NCBI GenBank assembly: GCA_963966185.1
Contig: CAWZYM010000212.1
Span: 124,001-188,000 of the forward strand
Length of the DNA: 64,000 nt
Reading direction: 5' to 3'
DNA from: Rhabditoides inermis
Lineage: Eukaryota > Nematoda > Chromadorea > Rhabditida > Rhabditidae
Shown: positions 14,431 to 28,444 of the stretch, in pieces
How positions within the stretch are numbered: position 1 is the first letter of the stretch
How the letters are laid out: each line of letters starts with the position of its first letter
Program-made: the position numbers and the translations under genes
Notes under the pieces: generated by a model
Seen by the model: only the letters and a program-made list of their open reading frames with translations
Databases searched by the model: none
What the model was told of the DNA's origin: nothing

Positions 14431-16226
14431 GAGTTTAAAGCCTACACAATGAGTTGAGAAACCACAAAATGAGTTTAAAATCTACACAATGAGTTGAAAA
14501 ACTACACAATGATTTCAAAATCTACACAATGAGTTTAAAATTTACACAATGAGTTTAGAATTTAAACAATGAGTTTGAAATCAACACATTGAGTTCAGAA
14601 TCTACACAATGAGCTCAGAATCTACACAATGAGTCAGATACTACACAATGAGTTCAGAATCTACACAATGAGTTTAGAATCTACACAGTGAGTTTAGAAT
14701 CTACACAATGAGTTTAGAATCTACACAATGGTTTCAAAATCTACACAATGAGTATAAAATCTACACAATGAGTTTAAAAACTACACATTGAGTTCAAAAT
14801 CTACACAATGAGTTTAGAATCTACACAATGGTTTCAGAATCTACACAATGGTTACAGAATCTACACAATGGTTTCAGAATCTACACAATGAGTTTAGAAT
14901 CTACACAGTGAGTTTAGAATCTACACAATGAGTTTAGAATCTACACAATGGTTTCAAAATCTACACAATGAGTTTTAAATCTACACAATGAGTTTAAAAT
15001 CTACACAATGTTTTCAGAATCTACACAATGGTTTCAGAATCTACACAATGAGTTTGAAATCTACACAATGAGTTCAGAGTCTACACAATGAGTTCAGAAT
15101 CTACACAATGAGTCAGAATCTACACAATGAGTTCAAAATCTACACAATGAGTTTAGAATCTACACAGTGAGTTTAGAATCTACACAATGAGTTTAAAATC
15201 TACACAATGGTTTCAAAATCTACACAATGAGTAAAAAATCTACACAATAAGTTTAGAATCTACACATTGAGTTCAAAATCTACACAATGAGTTCAGAATC
15301 TACACAATGGTTTCAAAATCTACACAATGGTTACAGAATCTACACAATGAGTTTAGAATCTACACAATTGTTTCAGAATCTACACAATGGTTTCAGAAAC
15401 TACACAATGAGTTTGAAATCTACACAATGAGTTCAAAATCTTCACAATGAGTTTAAAATCTACACAATGAGTTTAGAATCTACACAATGGTTTCAAAATC
15501 TACACAATGAGTATAAAATCTACACAATGAGTTTAGAAACTACACATTGAGTTCAAAATCTACACAATGAGTTTAGAATCTACACAATGGTTTCAGAATC
15601 TACACAATGGTTACAGAATCTACACAATGAGTTTAGAATCTACACAATTGTTTCAGAATCTACACAATGGTTTCAGAAACTACACAATGAGTTTGAAATC
15701 TACACAATGAGTTCAAAATCTACACAATGAGTTTAGAATCTACACAATGGTTTCAGAATCTACAAAATGATTTCAGAAACTACACATGAGTTTGAAATCT
15801 ACACAATGAGTTCAAATTCTACACAATGAGTTTAGAATCTACACATTGGTTTCAAAATCTACAAAATGAGTTTAAAGTCTACACAATGAGTTGAGAAACT
15901 ACACAATGATTTCAAAATCTACACAATGAGTTTAAATCTACACAATGAGTTTAGAATCTAAACAATGAGTTCGAAATCTACACAATGAGTTCAGAATCTA
16001 CACAATGAGTTCAAAATCTACACAATGAGTTCAGAATCTACACAATGAGTTTAGAATCTACACAGTGAGTTTAGAATCTACACAATGAGTTTAGAATCTA
16101 CACAATGGTTTCAAAATCTACACAATGAGTATAAAATCTACACAATGAGTTTAGAATCTACACATTGAGTTCAAAATCTACACAATGAGTTTAGAATCTA
16201 CACAATGGTTTCAGAATCTACAAAAT
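14431..16226 (+). repeat. HOR-B unit 1 (1,796 bp)
   Basis: Delimited by the marker GAGTTTAAAGCC followed by GAGTTGAGAAACCACAAAAT, which recurs at 14431, 16227 and (as GAATTTAAATCC) 17822. Diagnostic variants are GAGCTCAG, GAGTCAGATAC, TTTAAACAATG and GTAAAAAATC with ACAATAAG (15231). The same 1,796-bp spacing reappears at 22795 to 24591, 8,364 bp to the right. Confidence 0.9.
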
Positions 16227-17821
16227 GAGTTTAAAGCCTACACAATGAGTTGAGAAACCACAAAATGAGTTTAAAATCTACACAATGAGTTGAAAAACTA
16301 CACAATGATTTCAAAATCTACACAATGAGTTTAAAATTTACACAATGAGTTTAGAATTTAAACAATGAGTTTGAAATCAACACATTGAGTTCAGAATCTA
16401 CACAATGAGCTCAGAATCTACACAATGAGTCAGATACTACACAATGAGTTCAGAATCTACACAATGAGTTTAGAATCTACACAGTGAGTTTAGAATCTAC
16501 ACAATGAGTTTAGAATCTACACAATGGTTTCAAAATCTACACAATGAGTATAAAATCTACACAATGAGTTTAAAAACTACACATTGAGTTCAAAATCTAC
16601 ACAATGAGTTTAGAATCTACACAATGGTTTCAGAATCTACACAATGGTTACAGAATCTACACAATGGTTTCAGAATCTACACAATGAGTTTAGAATCTAC
16701 ACAGTGAGTTTAGAATCTACACAATGAGTTTAGAATCTACACAATGGTTTCAAAATCTACACAATGAGTTTGAAATCTACACAATGAGTTTAAAATCTAC
16801 ACAATGTTTTCAGAATCTACACAATGGTTTCAGAATCTACACAATGAGTTTGAAATCTACACAATGAATTCAGAGTCTACACAATGAGTTCAGAATCTAC
16901 ACAATGAGTCAGAATCTACACAATGAGTTCAAAATCTACACAATGAGTTTAGAATCTACACAGTGAGTTTAGAATCTACACAATGAGTTTAGAATCTACA
17001 CAATGATTTCAAAATCTACACAATGAGTTTAAATCTACACAATGAGTTCAGAATCTACACAATGAGTTTAGAATCTACACAGTGAGTTTAGAATCTACAC
17101 AATGAGTTTAGAATCTACACAATGGTTTCAAAATCTACACAATGAGTATAAAATCTACACAATGAGTTTAGAAACTACACATTGAGTTCAAAATCTACAC
17201 AATGAGTTTAGAATCTACACAATGGTTTCAGAATCTACACAATGGTTAAAGAATCTACACAATGAGTTTAGAATCTACACAATTGTTTCAGAATCTACAC
17301 AATGGTTTCAGAAACTACACAATGAGTTTAGAATCTACACAATGGTTTCAGAATCTACAAAATGATTTCAGAAACTACACATGAGTTTGAAATCTACACA
17401 TTGAGTTCAAATTCTACACAATGAGTTTAGAATCTACACATTGGTTTCAAAATCTACAAAATGAGTTTAAAGTCTACACAATGAGTTGAGAAACTACACA
17501 ATGATTTCAAAATCTACACAATGAGTTTAAATCTACACAATGAGTTTAGAATCTAAACAATGAGTTCGAAATCTACACAATGAGTTCAGAATCTACACAA
17601 TGAGTTCAAAATCTACACAATGAGTTCAGAATCTACACAATGAGTTTAGAATCTACACAGTGAGTTTAGAATCTACACAATGAGTTTAGAATCTACACAA
17701 TGGTTTCAAAATCTACACAATGAGTATAAAATCTACACAATGAGTTTAGAATCTACACATTGAGTTCAAAATCTACACAATGAGTTTAGAATCTACACAA
17801 TGGTTTCAGAATCTACAAAAT
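16227..17821 (+). repeat. HOR-B unit 2 (1,595 bp variant)
   Basis: Second HOR-B unit, about 200 bp shorter than unit 1. It lacks the GTAAAAAATC segment and has instead a GATTTCAAAATC / GAGTTTAAATC run near 17006-17040. Otherwise it carries the same ordered markers. Confidence 0.88.
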
Positions 17822-19800
17822 GAATTTAAATCCTACACAATGAGTTGAGAAACCACAAAATGAGTTTAAAATCTACACAATGAGTTGAAAAACTACACAA
17901 TGATTTCAAAATCTACACAATGAATTTAAAATTTACACAATGAGTTTAGAATTTAAACAATGAGTTTGAAATCAACACATTGAGTTCAGAATCTACACAA
18001 TGAGCTCAGAATCTACACAATGAGTCAGATACTACACAATGAGTTCAGAATCTACACAATGAGTTTAGAATCTACACAGTGAGTTTAGAATCTACACAAT
18101 GAGTTTAGAATCTACACAATGGTTTCAAAATCTACACAATGAGTATAAAATCTACACAATGAGTTTAAAAACTACACATTGAGTTCAAAATCTACACAAT
18201 GAGTTTAGAATCTACACAATGGTTTCAGAATCTACACAATGGTTACAGAATCTACACAATGGTTTCAGAATCTACACAATGAGTTTAGAATCTACACAGT
18301 GAGTTTAGAATCTACACAATGAGTTTAGAATCTACACAATGGTTTCAAAATCTACACAATGAGTTTGAAATCTACACAACGAGTTTAAAATCTACACAAT
18401 GTTTTCAGAATCTACACAATGGTTTCAGAATCTACACAATGAGTTTGAAATCTACACAATGAGTTCAGAGTCTACACAATGAGTTCAGAATCTACACAAT
18501 GAGTCAGAATCTACACAATGAGTTCAAAATCTACACAATGAGTTTAGAATCTACACAGTGAGTTTAGAATCTACACAATGAGTTTAAAATCTACACAATG
18601 GTTTCAAAATCTACACAATGAGTAAAAAATCTACACAATAAGTTTAGAATCTACACATTGAGTTCAAAATCTACACAATGAGTTCAGAATCTACACAATG
18701 GTTTCAAAATCTACACAATGGTTACAGAATCTACACAATGAGTTTAGAATCTACACAATTGTTTCAGAATCTACACAATGGTTTCAGAAACTACACAATG
18801 AGTTTGAAATCTACACAATGAGTTCAAAATCTTCACAATGAGTTTAAAATCTACACAATGAGTTTAGAATCTACACAATGGTTTCAAAATCTACACAATG
18901 AGTATAAAATCTACACAATGAGTTTAGAAACTACACATTGAGTTCAAAATCTACACAATGAGTTTAGAATCTACACAATGGTTTCAGAATCTACACAATG
19001 GTTACAGAATCTACACAATGAGTTTAGAATCTACACAATTGTTTCATAATCTACACAATGGTTTCAGAAACTACACAATGAGTTTGAAATCTACACAATG
19101 AGTTCAAAATCTACACAATGAGTTTAGAATCTACACAATGGTTTCAGAATCTACAAAATGATTTCAGAAACTACACATGAGTTTGAAATCTACACAATGA
19201 GTTCAAATTCTACACAATGAGTTTAGAATCTACACATTGGTTTCAAAATCTACAAAATGAGTTTAAAGTCTACACAATGAGTTGAGAAACTACACAATGA
19301 TTTCAAAATCTACACAATGAGTTTAAATCTACACAATGAGTTTTAAATCTAAACAATGAGTTCGAAATCTACACAATGAGTTCAGAATCTACACAATGAG
19401 TTCAGAATCTACACAATGAGTTCAGAATCTACACAATGAGTTTATAATCTACACAGTGAGTTTAGAATCTACACAATGGTTTCAAAATCTACAAAATGAG
19501 TATAAAATCTACACAATGAGTTTAGAATCTACACAATGAGTTCAAAATCTACACAATGAGTTTAAAATCTACACAATTGTTTCAGAATCTACACAATGGT
19601 TTCAGAATCTACACAATGAGTTTAGAATCTACACAGTGAGTTTAGAATCTACACAATGAGTTTAGAATCTACACAATGGTTTCAAAATCTACACAATGAG
19701 TATAAAATCTACAAAAAGAGTTTAGAATCTACACAATAAGTTCAAAATCTACACAATGGTTACAGAATCTACACAATGAGTTTGAAATCTACACAATGAG
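17822..19800 (+). repeat. HOR-B unit 3, grading into HOR-C
   Basis: Begins with the mutated marker GAATTTAAATCC and follows unit 1 at an offset of 3,391 bp (GTAAAAAATC at 15231 and 18622). It passes into HOR-C type sequence near 19800. The right part of this unit is also copied at 28440 onward (offset 9,835 bp). Confidence 0.85.
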
Positions 19801-20520
19801 TTTAGAATCTACACAATGTTTTCAGATTCTACACAATGAGTTTGAATTCTACACATTGAGTTTAAAACCTACACAATGAGTTTAGGATCTACACAATGAG
19901 TTCAGAATCTACACAATGGTTTCAAAATCTACACAATGAGTTCAAAATCTACACAATGAGTTTAGAATCTACACAATGAGTTTAGAATCTACACAATGTT
20001 TTCAGATTCTACACAATGTTTTCAGATTCTACACAATGAGTTTGAATTCTACACATTGAGTTTAAAACCTACACAATGAGTTTAGGATCTACACAATGAG
20101 TTTATAATCTACACAATGAGTTTAAAATCTACACAATGGTTTTAAAATTTACTCAATGAGTTTAGAATCTACACAATGAGTTCAGAATCTACACAATGAG
20201 TTCAGAATCTACACAATGGTTTCAAAATCTACACAATGAGTTCAAAATCTACACAATGAGTTTAGAATCTACACAATGAGTTTAGAATCTACACAATGGT
20301 TTCAGAATCTACACAATGGTTTCAGACACTACACATGAGTTTGAAATCTACACAATGAGATCAAATTCTACACAATGAGTTTAGAATCTACACAATGAGT
20401 TTATAATCTACAGAATGAGTTTAAAATCTACACGATGGTTTTAAAATCTACACAATGAGTTTAAAATCTACACAATGAGTTTAGAATCTACACAATGAGT
20501 TTAAAATCTACACAACGAGT
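18610..20520 (+). repeat. Long-range satellite duplication, left copy
   Basis: Matches about 28445-30235. The offset is 9,835 bp at the GTAAAAAATC marker (18622 / 28457) and at GTTTTCAG (19818 / 29653), then 9,715 bp at ACAACGAG (20512 / 30227), so six units were lost or gained between. It spans the HOR-B to HOR-C transition, showing that the junction itself was copied. Confidence 0.85.
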
Positions 20521-22200
20521 TGAGAAACTACACAATGGTTTTAAAATCTACACAATGAGTTTAAAATCCACACAATGAGTTTAGAATCTAAACAATGAGT
20601 TTGAAATCTACACAATGAGTTCAGAATTTACACAATGAGTTCAGAATCTACACAATGAGTTCAGAATCTACACAATGAGTTCAAAATCTACACAATGGTT
20701 TTAAAATCTACACAATGAGTATAAAATCTACACAATGAGTTAAGAATCTACACAATGAGTTCAAAATCTACACAATGAGTTTAGAATCTACACAATGGTT
20801 TCAGAATCTACACAATGGTTACAGAATCTACACAATGAGTTTAGAATCTACACATTTGTTTCAGAATCTACACAATGGTTTCAGAAACTACACAATGAGT
20901 TTGAAATCTACACAGTGAGTTCAAAATCTACACAATGAGTTTAGAATCTACACAATGAGTTCAGAATCTACACAATGAGTTTAGAATCTACACAATGGTT
21001 TCAGAATCTACACAATGGTTTCAGAAACTACACAATGAGTTTGAAATCTACACAATGAGTTTAAAATCTACACAATGAGTTTAGAATCTACACAATGAGT
21101 TTATAATCTACAGAATGAGTTTAGAATCTACACAATGGTTTCAAAATTTACACAATGAGTTTAAAATCTACACAATGAGTTTAGAATATACACAATGAGT
21201 TCAGAATCTACACAATGGTTTCAGAATCTACACAATGAGTTTGAAATCTACACAATGAGTTCAGAGTCTACACAATGAGTTCAGATTCTACACAATGAGT
21301 TCAGAATCTACACAATGAGTTCAGAATCTACACAATGAGTTCAGAATCTACACAATGGTTTCAAAGTCTACACATTGGGTTTAGAATCTACACAATGGTT
21401 TCAGAATCTACACAATGGTTTCAGATTCTACACAATGAATTTGAAATCTACACAATGAGTTTAGAATCTACACAATGAGTTTCAGAATCTACAAAATGAT
21501 TTCAGAAACTACACAATGGTTTTAAAATCTACACAATGAGTTTAAAATCTACACAATGAGTTTAGAATCTACACAATGAGTTCAGAATCTACACAATGAG
21601 TTCAGAATCTACACAATGGTTTCAAAATCTACACAATGAGTTCAAAATCTACACAATGAGTTTAGAATCTACACAATGAGTTTAGAATCTACACAATGTT
21701 TTCAGATTCTACACAATGAGTTTGAATTCTACACATTGAGTTTAAAACCTACACAATGAGTTTAGGATCTACACAATGAGTTTATAATCTACAGAATGAG
21801 TTTAAAATCTACACAATGGTTTTAAAATTTACTCAATGAGTTTAGAATCTACACAATGAGTTCAGAATCTACACAATGAGTTCAGAATCTACACAATGGT
21901 TTCAAAATCTACACAATGAGTTCAAAATCTACACAATGAGTTTAGAATCTACACAATGAGTTTAGAGTCTACACAATGGTTTCAGAATCTACACAATGGT
22001 TTCAGACACTACACATGAGTTTGAAATCTACACAATGAGATCAAATTCTACACAATGAGTTTAGAATCTACACAATGAGTTTATAATCTACAGAATGAGT
22101 TTAAAATCTACACAATGGTTTTAAAATCTACACAATGAGTTTAAAATCTACACAATGAGTTTAGAATCTACACAATGAGTTTAAAATCTACACAACGAGT
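19801..22200 (+). repeat. HOR-C block 1 (1,680-bp period)
   Basis: Marked by GTTTTCAGATTC, GAATTCTACACATTG, AAAACCTACAC, TTTAGGATC and ACAACGAGTTGAGAAAC. The last motif occurs at 20512 and 22192, exactly 1,680 bp (84 units) apart. It also contains the 21-bp unit GAGTTTCAGAATC near 21477. The right end joins HOR-B sequence after 22200. Confidence 0.88.
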
Positions 22201-22794
22201 TGAGAAACTACACAATGGTTTTAAAATCTACACAATGAGTTTAGAATCTACACAATTGTTTCAGAATCTACACAATGGTTTCAGAAACTACACAATGAGT
22301 TTAGAATCTACACAATGGTTTCAGAATCTACAAAATGATTTCAGAAACTACACATGAGTTTGAAATCTACACATTGAGTTCAAATTCTACACAATGAGTT
22401 TAGAATCTACACATTGGTTTCAAAATCTACAAAATGAGTTTAAAGTCTACACAATGAGTTGAGAAACTACACAATGATTTCAAAATCTACACAATGAGTT
22501 TAAATCTACACAATGAGTTTAGAATCTAAACAATGAGTTCGAAATCTACACAATGAGTTCAGAATCTACACAATGAGTTCAAAATCTACACAATGAGTTC
22601 AGAATCTACACAATGAGTTTAGAATCTACACAGTGAGTTTAGAATCTACACAATGAGTTTAGAATCTACACAATGGTTTCAAAATCTACACAATGAGTAT
22701 AAAATCTACACAATGAGTTTAGAATCTACACATTGAGTTCAAAATCTACACAATGAGTTCAGAATCTACACAATGGTTTCAGAATCTACAAAAT
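22201..22794 (+). repeat. HOR-B entry segment
   Basis: Copies the interval leading up to 17822 at an offset of 4,973 bp, including GATTTCAGAAAC, CACATGAG and TTTAAAGTC units. It makes a junction with HOR-C near 22235, seen as a switch from TTTTAAAATC units to CAATTGTTTCAG. No other feature. Confidence 0.8.
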
Positions 22795-24590
22795 GAGTTT
22801 AAAGCCTACACAATGAGTTGAGAAACCACAAAATGAGTTTAAAATCTACACAATGAGTTGAAAAACTACACAATGATTTCAAAATCTACACAATGAGTTT
22901 AAAATTTACACAATGAGTTTAGAATTTAAACAATGAGTTTGAAATCAACACATTGAGTTCAGAATCTACACAATGAGCTCAGAATCTACACAATGAGTCA
23001 GATACTACACAATGAGTTCAGAATCTACACAATGAGTTTAGAATCTACACAGTGAGTTTAGAATCTACACAATGAGTTTAGAATCTACACAATGGTTTCA
23101 AAATCTACACAATGAGTATAAAATCTACACAATGAGTTTAAAAACTACACATTGAGTTCAAAATCTACACAATGAGTTTAGAATCTACACAATGGTTTCA
23201 GAATCTACACAATGGTTACAGAATCTACACAATGGTTTCAGAATCTACACAATGAGTTTAGAATCTACACAGTGAGTTTAGAATCTACACAATGAGTTTA
23301 GAATCTACACAATGGTTTCAAAATCTACACAATGAGTTTGAAATCTACACAATGAGTTTAAAATCTACACAATGTTTTCAGAATCTACACAATGGTTTCA
23401 GAATCTACACAATGAGTTTGAAATCTACACAATGAGTTCAGAGTCTACACAATGAGTTCAGAATCTACACAATGAGTCAGAATCTACACAATGAGTTCAA
23501 AATCTACACAATGAGTTTAGAATCTACACAGTGAGTTTAGAATCTACACAATGAGTTTAAAATCTACACAATGGTTTCAAAATCTACACAATGAGTAAAA
23601 AATCTACACAATAAGTTTAGAATCTACACATTGAGTTCAAAATCTACACAATGAGTTCAGAATCTACACAATGGTTTCAAAATCTACACAATGGTTACAG
23701 AATCTACACAATGAGTTTAGAATCTACACAATTGTTTCAGAATCTACACAATGGTTTCAGAAACTACACAATGAGTTTGAAATCTACACAATGAGTTCAA
23801 AATCTTCACAATGAGTTTAAAATCTACACAATGAGTTTAGAATCTACACAATGGTTTCAAAATCTACACAATGAGTATAAAATCTACACAATGAGTTTAG
23901 AAACTACACATTGAGTTCAAAATCTACACAATGAGTTTAGAATCTACACAATGGTTTCAGAATCTACACAATGGTTACAGAATCTACACAATGAGTTTAG
24001 AATCTACACAATTGTTTCAGAATCTACACAATGGTTTCAGAAACTACACAATGAGTTTGAAATCTACACAATGAGTTCAAAATCTACACAATGAGTTTAG
24101 AATCTACACAATGGTTTCAAAATCTACAAAATGATTTCAGAAACTACACATGAGTTTGAAATCTACACAATGAGTTCAAATTCTACACAATGAGTTTAGA
24201 ATCTACACATTGGTTTCAAAATCTACAAAATGAGTTTAAAGTCTACACAATGAGTTGAGAAACTACACAATGATTTCAAAATCTACACAATGCGTTTAAA
24301 TCTACACAATGAGTTTAGAATCTAAACAATGAGTTCGAAATCTACACAATGAGTTCAGAATCTACACAATGAGTTCAAAATCTACACAATGAGTTCAGAA
24401 TCTACACAATGAGTTTAGAATCTACACAGTGAGTTTAGAATCTACACAATGAGTTTAGAATCTACACAATGGTTTCAAAATCTACACAATGAGTATAAAA
24501 TCTACACAATGAGTTTAGAATCTACACATTGAGTTCAAAATCTACACAATGAGTTTAGAATCTACACAATGGTTTCAGAATCTACAAAAT
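22795..24590 (+). repeat. HOR-B unit 4 (1,796 bp)
   Basis: Full HOR-B unit with the same length and marker order as 14431-16226. GTAAAAAATC lies at 23595, 4,973 bp from its copy at 18622. The equal spacing in two places shows the two HOR-B domains are block duplications. Confidence 0.9.
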
Positions 24591-25560
24591 GAGTTTAAAG
24601 CCTACACAATGAGTTGAGAAACCACAAAATGAGTTTAAAATCTACACAATGAGTTGAAAAACTACACAATGATTTCAAAATCTACACAATGAGTTTAAAA
24701 TTTACACAATGAGTTTAGAATTTAAACAATGAGTTTGAAATCAACACATTGAGTTCAGAATCTACACAATGAGCTCAGAATCTACACAATGAGTCAGATA
24801 CTACACAATGAGTTCAGAATCTACACAATGAGTTTAGAATCTACACAGTGAGTTTAAAATCTACACAATGAGTTTAGAATCTACACATTGGTTTCAAAAT
24901 CTACAAAATGAGTTTAAAGTCTACACAATGAGTTGAGAAACTACACAATGATTTCAAAATCTACACAATGCGTTTAAATCTACACAATGAGTTTAGAATC
25001 TAAACAATGAGTTCGAAATCTACACAATGAGTTCAGAATCTACACAATGAGTTCAAAATCTACACAATGAGTTCAGAATCTACACAATGAGTTTAGAATC
25101 TACACAGTGAGTTTAGAATCTACACAATGAGTTTAGAATCTACACAATGGTTTCAAAATCTACACAATGAGTATAAAATCTACACAATGAGTTTAGAATC
25201 TACACATTGAGTTCAAAATCTACACAATGAGTTTAGAATCTACACAATGGTTTCAGAATCTACAAAATGAGTTTAAAGCCTACACAATGAGTTGAGAAAC
25301 CACAAAATGAGTTTAAAATCTACACAATGAGTTGAAAAACTACACAATGATTTCAAAATCTACACAATGAGTTTAAAATTTACACAATGAGTTTAGAATT
25401 TAAACAATGAGTTTGAAATCAACACATTGAGTTCAGAATCTACACAATGAGCTCAGAATCTACACAATGAGTCAGATACTACACAATGAGTTCAGAATCT
25501 ACACAATGAGTTTAGAATCTACACAGTGAGTTTAGAATCTACACAATGAGTTTAGAATCT
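24190..25560 (+). repeat. 678-bp tandem duplication in the satellite
   Basis: GAGTTTAAAGTC at 24232 and 24910, and GAGTTTAAAGCC at 24591 and 25269, are both 678 bp apart. The variant TGCGTTTAAATC occurs in both halves (24292, 24970) and is not seen in the matching position of other HOR-B units, so this is a local recent duplication. Outer limits are approximate. Confidence 0.85.
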
Positions 25561-25719
25561 ACACAATGGTTTCAGAATCTACACAATGGTTACAGAATCT
25601 ACACAATGGTTTCAGAATCTACACAATGAGTTTAGAATCTACACAGTGAGTTTAGAATCTACACAATGAGTTTAGAATCTACACAATGGTTTCAAAATCT
25701 ACACAATGAGTTTGAAATC

Positions 25720-26590
25720 TACACAATGAGTTTAAAATCTACACAATGTTTTCAGAATCTACACAATGGTTTCAGAATCTACACAATGAGTTTGAAATCT
25801 ACACAATGAGTTCAGAGTCTACACAATGAGTTCAGAATCTACACAATGAGTCAGAACCTACACAATGAGTTCAAAATCTACACAATGAGTTTAGAATCTA
25901 CACAGTGAGTTTAGAATCTACACAATGAGTTTAGAATCTACGCAATGATTTCAAAATCTACACAATGAGTTTAAATCTACACAATGAGTTTAAAATCTGA
26001 ACAATGAGTTCGAAATCTACACAATGAGTTTAAAATCTACACAATGTTTTCAGAATCTACACAATGGTTTCAGAATCTACACAATGAGTTTGAAATCTAC
26101 ACAATGAGTTCAGAGTCTACACAATGAGTTCAGAATCTACACAATGAGTCAGAATCTACACAATGAGTTCAAAATCTACACAATGAGTTTAGAATCTACA
26201 CAGTGAGTTTAGAATCTACACAATGAGTTTAGAATCTACACAATGATTTCAAAATCTACACAATGAGTTTAAATCTACACAATGAGTTTAGAATCTACAC
26301 AATGGTTTCAAAATCTACACAATGAGTTTGAAATCTACACAATGAGTTTAAAATCTACACAATGTTTTCAGAATCTACACAATGGTTTCAGAATCTACAC
26401 AATGAGTTTGAAATCTACACAATGAGTTCAGAGTCTACACAATGAGTTCAGAATCTACACAATGAGTCAGAATCTACACAATGAGTTCAAAATCTACACA
26501 ATGAGTTTAGAATCTACACAGTGAGTTTAGAATCTACACAATGAGTTTAGAATCTACACAATGATTTCAAAATCTACACAATGAGTTTAA
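25720..26590 (+). repeat. About 300-bp unit repeated three times
   Basis: The run GTTTTCAG, GGTTTCAG, GAGTTTGAAATC, GAGTTCAGAGTC, GAGTCAG, CAGTGAG, GATTTCAAAATC, GAGTTTAAATC recurs with GTTTTCAG at 25748, 26046 and 26364 (spacings 298 and 318 bp). It is a short secondary amplification inside the HOR-B domain. Confidence 0.85.
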
Positions 26591-27880
26591 ATCTACACAA
26601 TGAGTTTAAAATCTGAACAATGAGTTCGAAATCTACACAATGAGTTCAGAATCTACACAATGAGTTCAGAATCTACACAATGAGTTCAGAATCTACACAA
26701 TGAGTTTATAATCTACACATTGAGTTCAGAATCTACACAATGAGCTCAGAATCTTCACAATGAGTCAGATACTACACAATGAGTTCAGAATCTACACAAT
26801 GAGTTTAGAATCTACACAGTGAGTTTAGAATCTACACAATGAGTTTAGAATCTACACAATGGTTTCAAAATCTACACAATGAATATAAAATCCACACAAT
26901 GAGTTTAGAATCTACACAATGGTTTCAGAATCTACACAATGGTTGAAGAATCTACACAATGAGTTTAGAATCTACACAATTGTTTCAGAATCTACACAAT
27001 GGTTTCAGAAACTACACAATGAGTTTAGAATCTACACAATGGTTTCAGAATCTACAAAATGATTTCAGAAACTACACATGAGTTTGAAATCTACACATTG
27101 AGTTCAAATTCTACACAATGAGTTTAGAATCTACACATTGGTTTCAAAATCTACAAAATGAGTTTAAAGTCTACACAATGAGTTGAGAAACTACACAATG
27201 ATTTCAAAATCTACACAATGAGTTTAAATCTACACAATGAGTTTAAAATCTGAACAATGAGTTCGAAATCTACACAATGAGTTCAGAATCTACACAATGA
27301 GTTCAGAATCTACACAATGAGTTCAGAATCTACACAATGAGTTTATAATCTACACATTGAGTTCAGAATCTACACAATGAGCTCAGAATCTTCACAATGA
27401 GTCAGATACTACACAATGAGTTCAGAATCTACACAATGAGTTTAGAATCTACACAGTGAGTTTAGAATCTACACAATGAGTTTAGAATCTACACAATGGT
27501 TTCAAAATCTACACAATGAGTATAAAATCTACACAATGAGTTTAGAATCTACACAATGGTTTCAGAATCTACACAATGGTTAAAGAATCTACACAATGAG
27601 TTTAGAATCTACACAATTGTTTCAGAATCTACACAATGGTTTCAGAAACTACACAATGAGTTTAGAATCTACACAATGGTTTCAGAATCTACAAAATGAT
27701 TTCAGAAACTACACATGAGTTTGAAATCTACACATTGAGTTCAAATTCTACACAATGAGTTTAGAATCTACACATTGGTTTCAAAATCTACAAAATGAGT
27801 TTAAAGTCTACACAATGAGTTGAGAAACTACACAATGATTTCAAAATCTACACAATGAGTTTAAATCTACACAATGAGTT
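26591..27880 (+). repeat. 637-bp tandem duplication in the satellite
   Basis: CTGAACAATGAG (26613, 27250) and CTTCACAATGAGTCAG (26753, 27390) are each 637 bp apart. Small differences (GGTTGAAG near 26941 against GGTTAAAG near 27579) separate the copies. Confidence 0.85.
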
Positions 27881-28444
27881 TAGAATCTAAACAATGAGTT
27901 CGAAATCTACACAATGAGTTCAGAATCTACACAATGAGTTCAAAATCTACACAATGAGTTCAGAATCTACACAATGAGTTTAGAATCTACACAGTGAGTT
28001 TAGAATCTACACATTGAGTTTAGAATCTACACAATGGTTTCAAAATCTACACAATGAGTATAAAATCTACACAATGAGTTTAGAATCTACACATTGAGTT
28101 CAAAATCTACACAATGAGTTTAGAATCTACACAATGGTTTCAGAATCTACAAAATGAGTTTAAAGCCTACACAATGAGTTGAGAAACCACAAAATGAGTT
28201 TAAAATCTACACAATGAGTTGAAAAACTACACAATGATTTCAAAATCTACACAATGAGTTTAAAATTTACACAATGAGTTTAGAATTTAAACAATGAGTT
28301 TGAAATCAACACATTGAGTTCAGAATCTACACAATGAGCTCAGAATCTACACAATGAGTCAGATACTACACAATGAGTTCAGAATCTACACAATGAGTTT
28401 AGAATCTACACAGTGAGTTTAGAATCTACACAATGAGTTTAGAA

